Shown in pieces: positions 1 to 5,373 of a DNA stretch of 5,373 nucleotides. The position numbers and the translations under genes were made by a program. Below the pieces are notes generated by a model, which was not told where the DNA came from, searched no databases, and was given only the letters and a program-made list of their open reading frames with translations. Position 1 is the first letter of the stretch; each line of letters begins with the position of its first letter. Origin of the DNA: Mageeibacillus sp. UBA1257 (GTDB lineage: Bacteria > Bacillota > Clostridia > UBA1212 > UBA1257); contig DBVT01000102.1 in NCBI GenBank assembly GCA_002308775.1, forward strand, positions 4,038 to 9,410, given 5' to 3'.

Positions 1-1005
1 AAGACTGTTGTTTTTACAGATGTTAAAAAGGTTGAATTTACGGAGATCGAGACAGGTGCACTAAAGCCCGGCGAGATACTGGTCAAAACTAAAAAAACTA
101 TGATCTCCACAGGCACGGAACTGTCTATTTTATGCCGTGAAGGTATTGAAAAAGAGTGCGTATGGACTTCCTACGGAGCATATCCTTTTTACCCGGGGTA
201 CAATAACGTAGGCGTGGTGATCGATGTGGCAGATGAAAAGGACCGTCATTTATTAGGTAAGAGAGTGCTGTCCTACGTGCCTCACGCCCAGTACGGAATA
301 TTGAATTCTGAAGAGGATCTTACCGTTCTGCCTGATGAAATAGACGACGAGGACGCGCTTTTTACAGTTTTCGGACAGATAGTACTTCAGGGAATAAGAC
401 GTGGCCGTGTGGTAATGGGAGAGACTGCTGTAGTATACGGCGCAGGTCTTTTGGGACAGATCACAGTTGATTTTCTGAGACTTTCCGGATGCGCCAGGGT
501 AGTGGTCTGCGACACCGCGGAAAAACGTTTATCTCTTATAACAAAAAGCCCCATAGTTACCACGGTAAACCCGCTTAAAGAGTCAGTCAAAGACGTGGTT
601 TATAACGTGACAAAAGGACGTATGGCAGACGTGGTATTTGAACTTACCGGAGTAGGTCCGCTGATACCGAAGGAGATGGAATGCCTTCACGACCTGGGTC
701 GCCTTGTGATATTATCAAGCCCAAGAGGCGAGACCACCATGGATTTTCACGATTTTGTAAACAGGACGAGTACGGAGATAATAGGCGCCCACAATATGAG
801 CCATACGCCGGCGGCGACTTTGAACGATCCATGGGACAAAGCCCGGGACAACGAATTTTTCATGGATACTGTCATAAACGGTTTCATAGATGTTAAAAGG
901 CTTATAAGCCACAGAGAACCGTATACCAAGGCAATAGAACTTTATAAAATGCTCATAGAAGACAGGCCGAACGCCATGGGCGTCCTGATGGACTGGGACA
1001 TATAA
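1..1005 (+). CDS. Zinc-site-less medium-chain (MDR) dehydrogenase, BchC/threonine-dehydrogenase-like, 5' partial
   Basis: The frame is open from base 1 to the TAA at 1003-1005, giving 334 residues. It begins KTVVFTDVKKVEF, so the true start is probably one codon or so beyond the window edge; the internal ATG at 100 would remove the first strands of the GroES-like domain. An N-terminal catalytic domain (about residues 1-130) is followed by a Rossmann NAD(P)-binding domain with GAGLLG at residues 147-152 (nt 439-456) and an acidic residue at the end of the second strand (VVVCD). Total length fits the family (about 330-340). The usual catalytic-zinc positions are changed: ISTGTE (35-40) stands where many members have a Cys, and PGYNN (65-69) replaces the GHE motif. 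The four-Cys structural-zinc loop is absent. This matches the zinc-independent BchC-like subgroup, which oxidises or reduces a hydroxyl/keto group using NAD(P). The substrate is unknown; a sugar or glycoside is inferred from the neighbours. It is the upstream member of a two-gene unit with the 1018 gene. Confidence 0.85.
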   Translation, partial: KTVVFTDVKKVEFTEIETGALKPGEILVKTKKTMISTGTELSILCREGIEKECVWTSYGAYPFYPGYNNVGVVIDVADEKDRHLLGKRVLSYVPHAQYGILNSEEDLTVLPDEIDDEDALFTVFGQIVLQGIRRGRVVMGETAVVYGAGLLGQITVDFLRLSGCARVVVCDTAEKRLSLITKSPIVTTVNPLKESVKDVVYNVTKGRMADVVFELTGVGPLIPKEMECLHDLGRLVILSSPRGETTMDFHDFVNRTSTEIIGAHNMSHTPAATLNDPWDKARDNEFFMDTVINGFIDVKRLISHREPYTKAIELYKMLIEDRPNAMGVLMDWDI

Positions 1006-1009
1006 GGAG
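1004..1009 (+). promoter_or_regulatory. Shine-Dalgarno site for the 1018 gene
   Basis: AAGGAG overlaps the stop codon of the dehydrogenase and lies 8 bases before the ATG at 1018. The overlap of stop codon and ribosome binding site, with no room for a promoter, indicates that the two genes are translated from one message. Confidence 0.85.
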
Positions 1010-1017
1010 ATGGTAAA

Positions 1018-2574
1018 ATGTCTGACCGCAAGATAATGTTAATGACATTCTTAAGAAGCGTAGAGCCGAGAATGCCTGAACTTGATATGTTGAAACCGTT
1101 GCAGCATCAGGTGGAAGAACTCAAGAAAAGAGACCTTACGGCAACATTTTTATTTCAATACGACGCGCTTTCAGAGGATAGGTTCGTAGACCTGGTAAAG
1201 AATGAGCCTTCCTTTGAAAAGGGCCTCTGGCTTGAAACCGTGCAGCCCCAGGTGGAGGCTGCCGGGTTAAAATGGCGCGGAAGATTCCCCTGGGACTGGC
1301 ATGCACATTGCGGTTTTTTAGTGGGATATACCCCGGAAGAACGTATTTTACTTATCGATGAGGCATTTTCACTTTTCAAAAAGCGGTTCGGATACTATCC
1401 TACTGCAGTGGGAAGCTGGATCATAGATGCTTTTTCTTTGAGATATATGGAGCGGAAATATAAAATACGCGCCGCTGCGATATGCCGTGAACAGTGGGGA
1501 ATGGACGGCTATTCTCTCTGGGGAGGCTATTACAGTCAAGGTTATTATCCCTGCGATAAAAACGTGTTATGCCCCGCGGCCTCTTTAGAGCATATGATCG
1601 GGGTGCCTGTTTTCAGAAAGAGCAACAGCGACCCTATATACGATTATGATTTTGACCTGGATTACGAAAAAAGACATAAGGGACTCCGGGTCCCCCTTAC
1701 TACTATGGAGGCTTGCTGTGATCACGGCGGAGCGGATCCTACATGGGTAGACTGGATGCTTTCCATAAATCAGGGACCGTATGCAACGCCCTTCGGTCTG
1801 GTGGATATAGGCCAGGAAAACAGTTTCAGCTGGGAATCCATGGAAAAAGGTATCCTTCTTGATTATGAGAGAGCAGACACATTGAGAAAAGCGGGGAAGG
1901 CAGACCTTGTGACATTGACTCAATTGGGAGACTGGTACAGGGATAATTTTAAAAAGACGCCTTGCTGCTGCCTGTACGCGGACAAGGACAGCGAAGGGAC
2001 GCCCCGGGGCACATTATGGTACCAAAGTCCGTATTACAGGGTGAATTTTTACTTTGATGACGAGAGACTGTGGATAAGGGACATGCACCTTTATGACGAA
2101 TCATATGAGGAAAGATATCTTTCAAAAGCCACATCCGGGAACACTTTTTGTTATGACGCTCTTCCGGTTGCGGAGGGAAGGCTTTGGAGCGATGAAGAGA
2201 CCAGGGCGGGAATATATATTTGGGACAGAGAAACGGACGCTCCCGTAATAGAAAATTCAAAGCCTTTGATATGCGACCTTCCCGATAAAGGTAAAATGAT
2301 CACAAAGAATACCCTGAAAGGCAAGATCATATTCGAACTTCGTGAGAATTCTCTGACCGTGAGACTTCCCAAGGGGCTTTTATTAAGAAACGTATATCTT
2401 AAGACAGGTGACGAGCCGGTGCCCTTTGTTTCGGGAGAGGGAAATATTTTGCGCGCCGTACACGACGGGTTCGCCTACTCTCTTAAACTGTCAAAAGGTA
2501 ATGTACAGTTGAGAGATGAGGACCTGCTTTTTGTTCCTGATGAGGAAGGAGTTATTTGCATCGATCTTTCGTGA
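1018..2574 (+). CDS. Putative DUF3863-like protein with NodB/GH57-like barrel features
   Basis: This is a complete 518-residue protein with no signal peptide or membrane segment, so it is likely cytoplasmic. From memory of the family, the first ~310 residues resemble DUF3863-type proteins, related to the polysaccharide-deacetylase/GH57-GH38 barrel group. The core features are a strand TATFLFQYDA (41-50), WHAHCGFLVGYTPEER (94-109) with a His-x-His pair, FGYYPTAVGSWIID (124-137) ending in a candidate catalytic Asp, and a Gly/Tyr-rich stretch SLWGGYYSQGYYP (166-178). EACCDHGGADP (231-241) is a second Cys/His/Asp cluster. Residues ~330-518 are predicted to be mainly beta-strand (for example GTLWYQSPYYRVNFYFDD, SLTVRLPKGLLLRNVYLK) and may be an accessory sandwich domain. 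A CCC triplet at 316-318 is unusual. The start is set by AAGGAG 8 bases upstream. Coupling to the dehydrogenase suggests a shared carbohydrate substrate. The reaction is unknown: deacetylase, glycosidase or a non-hydrolytic role are all possible. Confidence 0.8.
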   Translation: MSDRKIMLMTFLRSVEPRMPELDMLKPLQHQVEELKKRDLTATFLFQYDALSEDRFVDLVKNEPSFEKGLWLETVQPQVEAAGLKWRGRFPWDWHAHCGFLVGYTPEERILLIDEAFSLFKKRFGYYPTAVGSWIIDAFSLRYMERKYKIRAAAICREQWGMDGYSLWGGYYSQGYYPCDKNVLCPAASLEHMIGVPVFRKSNSDPIYDYDFDLDYEKRHKGLRVPLTTMEACCDHGGADPTWVDWMLSINQGPYATPFGLVDIGQENSFSWESMEKGILLDYERADTLRKAGKADLVTLTQLGDWYRDNFKKTPCCCLYADKDSEGTPRGTLWYQSPYYRVNFYFDDERLWIRDMHLYDESYEERYLSKATSGNTFCYDALPVAEGRLWSDEETRAGIYIWDRETDAPVIENSKPLICDLPDKGKMITKNTLKGKIIFELRENSLTVRLPKGLLLRNVYLKTGDEPVPFVSGEGNILRAVHDGFAYSLKLSKGNVQLRDEDLLFVPDEEGVICIDLS

Positions 2575-2638
2575 CAGCATAGGCGTTTTAACGGCCTCAG
2601 GGCTTTTGATTTAATATTTTAACTTCGAAATCCCGGTG
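2575..2638. other. Convergent intergenic spacer, no clear terminator
   Basis: These 64 bases separate the stop codons of two converging genes. The region is AT-rich towards the right end and marks the boundary where base composition rises into the next gene. There is a weak bulged inverted repeat at 2582-2596 (GGCGTTTTAACGGCC) and a long-loop GATTT/AAATC pair. Neither is a convincing intrinsic terminator with a GC stem and T-run, so how transcription ends here is not visible. Confidence 0.5.
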
Positions 2639-5104
2639 TTACAGGTTGAACGTGTCTGCCGAGAACGACTTTCCGTCCGTTTCGACGCGGAGCACCTTTT
2701 TGGAAGCGGGGAGGTATACCGAACCTTCCGCGTAGTGGCCGTTCCACGGGACCGGATTCACGTCGTAGTTGCGGAAGCCCGGGGCGGTCGGATTGATGCC
2801 CAGAATGTACTTGTAGTATATAATGACCGGAATTGCCGCCCAGCCGTGGCAGAGAGAGCCCGCGTCGTCGAAATCGGCGGCACCGGCTATGGTCTCCCAG
2901 AACGACGTCGCACCGTTGTAGAGCATGTGACCCCAGAGAGAAGTGATCTCGTCCATGACGGTGTCGATAAAGTCGCGCGAGACGGAAAGAAGAGCCTCGT
3001 ACTTAAAAATGGTCGTGCTGAGCGTGCAGGGAAGAACTTCAACCGGGAGGTTGGCGCCTGCGAGAGCGTTGACCGCTCCCTGATACGTTGTCTCGGAGAG
3101 GCCGGCGGCGCCGCAGAGGATCGCGAGCGCGTTCGTGAACTGGCTGTAGTCGCGCAGAGTTCTGCCGTCGCTGAGCGAGGCGTAGGTGCCTACCGAAGTG
3201 TCGAAGAACGTTCTGTTGAAGGCGGCGCGCATTCCCGAAGCGAGTTCGCGGAGCATGTCGGCGCGTTCGGATGCGCTTGTATTAAAAGGAGCCGCGTCGT
3301 TGATCGTGTCGGCGAGCAGGGAGGTGGCCATAATGAAAAGCGCTGTCAGGCAGGCGTCGGCGTCGGTGGAATTCGGGGTTCCGATCGTTCCCGCCAGTTC
3401 GCCGCTCCACTCGTGGAAATTCCAGTGCTCGGCGCCTTCCCAGCGTACGAGGCAGCCCGATGAGGTCCGTCTGCTTAGCATCGCTCGCATAAGTGCGTTG
3501 GTGATCGGGAGCTGCTCGGTGAAGAATTCGGTGTCGCCGCTGTACCTCACGTACTCGCAGAGGGCGATGACCCAGTGGAGTGAAAACGACGGTATCGTCA
3601 CGGAGACCTTCGCGGGGCTGCACAGCTCCAGAAGACCGTCCTCCTCGCGGAGCGACTGGCCCATGAGTCGCAGACTCTCTTTTGCGTACGCGTACTCGCC
3701 GAAAGCGTAGTAACCGCAGAGCATCTGGTTGCGGCTGTCCATCGCGTAGAGCGACTGTTCGCGCTGCGGGCAGTCCATATAGTGCTCGTTCATACAGAGG
3801 AGAAGCGTGTCGAGGCAGGTATCGAAAATCTTCGCGTGAAGCGCGTCGTTGATCATAAACGTCCCGCGCCTGTGGTCGTCAACAGGGTAGCGAACGGGAA
3901 CGATTCCGAGCCCGGAGATCGTGATATCGTCGGTTTCGGCATAGATCTGCAAGTATCTGCCGCCTATTTTGCTGAAAAGATGCGTGTAGCACGTCTCTCC
4001 CGCGGGGAGGATCAGTGTGTTCGCGAACGATCTTCCGCCGACGAAGCTCCTTGCGCGGAGGTCTATCAGGTGGTCGCTGTAGGCGATCCCGCACACCGCG
4101 GGCCGTTCGAGAGATATCCTGAACGACAGGTAGCCGAAGGTCTCCTTTCCGAGATCGATGACGGCGTAGATGCCGCGGCCTTCCCTCAAAGCTCCTGACA
4201 GAACGATCTTGTCGGTCCTGAAGCGGATCGCGCCGGCGGCGGGGGCGGGCTTTTCGTAGGGGCGCTCCATATAATTTTCGACAGCCGGGAGCGTTCTGGG
4301 CCTGTTCGGCGCATCCTGAGAGAGCTCGGAGAAACGCATCGCCTTGAGCGCGGCGTTCTGCATGTACTGCGCGTGGGGAAGGGTGTTCGTCTCGCGGTAC
4401 TCGCGACCGAAGTCGAAAACGCCCTGCGCCACTATGTTCGCAGGTCCGGCGCCGAGAATTGCCAGCTTTTCCATGCCCCTTGGCACGAAAACGGTGTCCT
4501 CCGCGAGAGGAAGTTCTTCCGCGGGCTGAAATCCGTCTGCGGCGGCTTTTTCAAAATCATATTCCGGCGAGATGAAACACGCGAAATCCTCGGCTGCGCT
4601 GAACGCGAACGTGAAACCGAGCTGGCCGCTCACCATGGGCACGGAGCCGCTTTTATACGCGCGCGAAAGTCTTGCGACAGTCGTTTCCGACGAAGAGGCG
4701 GCGATCACGGTTCCGTTTACCTCTCCGGGCAGGATCTGCGTCACCTCGTAAAGAAGCTGGCCGCGGCACTGAAGGTACGACGACGTCGTGAGCCCCTGCC
4801 TGTAGACAGCGATCGCGAGCGTGTTGACTCCCGGTCTGAGGTAATCCGTTATCTCGCACGTCTCCGCAACGGGCTTACCGGGGTATTGCGAGTGCTGGCC
4901 TGTCAAAACGAGGCAGCCGTTGACCCATGCCGCGAATTCGCTGTCGGCGTTGATCTCGAAAATCACGCGCCCCGCGACCTCGCCGGTGTCCTGCGTTGTC
5001 CTCAGCCCTTCGATCACCACGAAAAAGTCCGTGTATCTGTTGACCGAACCTTCGTCTCCACCGTCGGTCCGTACAGGTATCGCTTTCAAAAATGGATTTT
5101 GCAT
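2639..5104 (-). CDS. GH78-family alpha-L-rhamnosidase-like glycoside hydrolase
   Basis: This encodes an 821-residue, six-hairpin glycosidase, expected to release terminal alpha-L-rhamnose (or a related sugar) from glycosides by an inverting mechanism. Order of domains: an N-terminal jelly-roll (about 43-103, with AAWVNG and YLRPGVNTLAI); a middle beta-rich stretch (about 290-400, IDLGKETFGYLSFRI); the (alpha/alpha)6 catalytic barrel (about 410-765); and a short C-terminal beta domain (about 770-821, AEGSVYLP). MDCPQRE has Asp444 and Glu449 (candidate general acid), followed by Asp456, the same +0/+5/+12 spacing as in characterised GH78 enzymes. GATSFWE (731-737) ends in the candidate general base Glu737. 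WNFHEW (561-566) and SLCHGW (750-755) are also family-like. There is no signal peptide, so it is probably cytoplasmic. The ATG at 5104 is preferred because GGGAGGGA lies 8 bases upstream; an in-frame ATG at 5128 (829 aa) has no such site. The gene is GC-rich and favours ATC and CGC codons, unlike its neighbours. The exact substrate is uncertain. Confidence 0.88.
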   Translation of the reverse strand: MQNPFLKAIPVRTDGGDEGSVNRYTDFFVVIEGLRTTQDTGEVAGRVIFEINADSEFAAWVNGCLVLTGQHSQYPGKPVAETCEITDYLRPGVNTLAIAVYRQGLTTSSYLQCRGQLLYEVTQILPGEVNGTVIAASSSETTVARLSRAYKSGSVPMVSGQLGFTFAFSAAEDFACFISPEYDFEKAAADGFQPAEELPLAEDTVFVPRGMEKLAILGAGPANIVAQGVFDFGREYRETNTLPHAQYMQNAALKAMRFSELSQDAPNRPRTLPAVENYMERPYEKPAPAAGAIRFRTDKIVLSGALREGRGIYAVIDLGKETFGYLSFRISLERPAVCGIAYSDHLIDLRARSFVGGRSFANTLILPAGETCYTHLFSKIGGRYLQIYAETDDITISGLGIVPVRYPVDDHRRGTFMINDALHAKIFDTCLDTLLLCMNEHYMDCPQREQSLYAMDSRNQMLCGYYAFGEYAYAKESLRLMGQSLREEDGLLELCSPAKVSVTIPSFSLHWVIALCEYVRYSGDTEFFTEQLPITNALMRAMLSRRTSSGCLVRWEGAEHWNFHEWSGELAGTIGTPNSTDADACLTALFIMATSLLADTINDAAPFNTSASERADMLRELASGMRAAFNRTFFDTSVGTYASLSDGRTLRDYSQFTNALAILCGAAGLSETTYQGAVNALAGANLPVEVLPCTLSTTIFKYEALLSVSRDFIDTVMDEITSLWGHMLYNGATSFWETIAGAADFDDAGSLCHGWAAIPVIIYYKYILGINPTAPGFRNYDVNPVPWNGHYAEGSVYLPASKKVLRVETDGKSFSADTFNL

Positions 5105-5112
5105 AGAAGTGG

Positions 5113-5120
5113 TCCCTCCC
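5113..5120 (-). promoter_or_regulatory. Shine-Dalgarno site that sets the start of the GH78-like gene
   Basis: On the minus strand GGGAGGGA lies 8 bases before the ATG at 5104. It falls inside the reading frame of the longer alternative starting at 5128, which itself has no purine-rich site upstream. This decides for the shorter protein. Confidence 0.8.
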
Positions 5121-5139
5121 GTGAGCATTCATTGCGCTT

Positions 5140-5169
5140 AGTGTACCATTTTCGGGAATGTTTTTTCAA
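5140..5169 (-). promoter_or_regulatory. Probable sigma-A type promoter of the GH78-like gene
   Basis: Read on the minus strand, TTGAAA (5164-5169) and TACACT (5140-5145) are 18 bases apart, and the -10 carries an extended TGG immediately upstream. Transcription would start near 5133, giving a leader of about 29 bases that contains the ribosome binding site and excludes translation from the ATG at 5128 only marginally. The spacer is one base longer than ideal and the -10 departs from TATAAT at two positions, so the promoter may be moderate or regulated. Confidence 0.55.
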
Positions 5170-5206
5170 GTAAAATCGGCGGTTCCCAGGCTCTGCTGTC
5201 GCTTAC

Positions 5207-5219
5207 GTGATCGCATCAC
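5207..5219. promoter_or_regulatory. Palindrome, candidate operator between divergent promoters
   Basis: GTGAT-CGC-ATCAC is a perfect 5+5 inverted repeat with a 3-base centre. Its midpoint (5213) is about 63 bases before the predicted rightward transcription start and about 80 before the leftward one. That position would suit an activator of the rightward promoter or a shared regulator. The protein that binds is not known, and a repeat this short can occur by chance. Confidence 0.35.
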
Positions 5220-5240
5220 AAAGAAATCAAATTAGAAAGG

Positions 5241-5269
5241 TTGCACAATAAACACAAGGATGATATAAT
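5241..5269 (+). promoter_or_regulatory. Strong sigma-A type promoter of the 5315 gene
   Basis: TTGCAC (5241-5246) and a perfect TATAAT (5264-5269) are separated by exactly 17 bases, with an extended -10 TG at 5261-5262 and A/T-rich sequence just upstream of the -35. The start of transcription is expected near 5276, leaving a leader of about 39 bases with the ribosome binding site at 5301. This is the best promoter in the window. Confidence 0.8.
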
Positions 5270-5275
5270 AAACAC
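5247..5275 (+). repeat. 9-base direct repeat flanking the -10 element
   Basis: AATAAACAC occurs at 5247-5255 and again at 5267-5275, exactly 20 bases apart, about two helical turns. The first copy lies just after the -35 and the second overlaps the end of the -10 and the start site. This is where a repressor binding as a tandem pair would block RNA polymerase. Regulation by such a protein is inference. Confidence 0.5.
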
Positions 5276-5300
5276 TGGGTGATAGTCAGCTTGTGGAGAA

Positions 5301-5306
5301 AGGAGA
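5301..5306 (+). promoter_or_regulatory. Shine-Dalgarno site for the 5315 gene
   Basis: AGGAGA lies 8 bases before the ATG at 5315, which supports this start for a gene seen only at its 5' end. Confidence 0.8.
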
Positions 5307-5314
5307 AGATTGTA

Positions 5315-5373
5315 ATGAAAAAAAAGATCATTCTTATTGCAGTTGTTTCGACGCTTCTGATTGCAGGAATAGT
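5315..5373 (+). CDS. N-terminus of an exported or membrane-anchored protein, 3' partial
   Basis: Only 19 full codons are visible. They read MKKKIILIAVV followed by STLLIAGI: a lysine-rich start and an unbroken hydrophobic stretch, as in a Sec signal peptide, a lipoprotein signal or a single membrane anchor. The lipobox or cleavage site would lie beyond the window edge. A strong promoter (5241-5269) and AGGAGA at 5301 show that this is a real, probably well-expressed gene. It is transcribed divergently from the GH78-like gene, so a sugar-binding lipoprotein of an ABC importer is plausible, but the function cannot be read from what is present. Confidence 0.75.
   Translation, partial: MKKKIILIAVVSTLLIAGI

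Noticed and set aside
2582..2596. Possible terminator hairpin GGCGTTTTAACGGCC
   Set aside because: The stem needs a bulge, the loop is very small, and no T-run follows directly on either strand.
2636..3463. 275-codon open frame on the plus strand, antisense to the 3' half of the GH78-like gene
   Set aside because: It is a shadow of a GC-rich gene: Arg/Val/Glu-rich, no recognisable domain, no ribosome binding site, and it overlaps a well-supported catalytic domain.
3782..4198. 138-codon plus-strand open frame inside the GH78-like gene
   Set aside because: No family resemblance and no translation signal; the composition is that of an antisense shadow.
4373..5173. 266-codon open frame on the plus strand, antisense to the 5' half of the GH78-like gene
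   Set aside because: It is Arg-rich and low in recognisable structure, has no promoter or ribosome binding site, and runs through the leftward promoter region. It is best explained by codon bias of the opposite strand.
5180..5200. Possible catabolite-response (cre-like) site upstream of the GH78-like promoter
   Set aside because: Only part of the consensus half-site is matched on the minus strand (GGGAACCG) and the second half is missing.
5105..5314. Possible small RNA or riboswitch in the divergent region
   Set aside because: Both predicted leaders are under about 40 bases, too short for a riboswitch, and no extended helices are apparent.

Overview
The window reads as a piece of a Firmicutes (clostridial, probably gut-type) genome. 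Shine-Dalgarno sites are strong (AAGGAG, AGGAGA, GGGAGG), a near-consensus sigma-A type promoter is present, and gene content is carbohydrate-related. The organism call is inference; there is no rRNA or other marker gene.

Layout. Positions 1-2574 hold two rightward genes in one transcription unit. The first is a zinc-site-less medium-chain dehydrogenase of the BchC-like class, missing only its extreme N-terminus at the window edge. The second, 12 bases after its stop, is a 518-residue protein that looks like a DUF3863/NodB-GH57-like barrel protein of unproven function. A 64-base spacer separates them from a convergent leftward gene, 2639-5104, which encodes a cytoplasmic GH78-type alpha-L-rhamnosidase-like enzyme with the expected catalytic acids in place. 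A 210-base divergent control region (5105-5314) carries a leftward promoter for the rhamnosidase-like gene, a rightward TTGCAC-N17-TATAAT promoter, a 13-base palindrome and a 9-base direct repeat spaced 20 bases apart around the rightward -10. At 5315 a rightward gene starts with a signal-peptide-like N-terminus and is cut by the window end.

How the parts may work together. The dehydrogenase and the barrel protein look co-translated and may act on the same sugar or glycoside. The GH78-like enzyme has no export signal, so it should act on imported oligosaccharides or glycosides. The divergent signal-peptide gene could be an exported or lipid-anchored partner such as a solute-binding protein, but only 19 residues are visible.

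The GH78-like gene is clearly GC-richer than the flanking DNA (roughly 58-60% against about 47% in lines counted by hand) and has different codon habits. This suggests horizontal acquisition or, less attractively, a chimeric assembly. I see no CRISPR array, RNA gene, insertion sequence or defence system. The region is best described as an accessory carbohydrate-utilisation locus with one poorly characterised enzyme pair.
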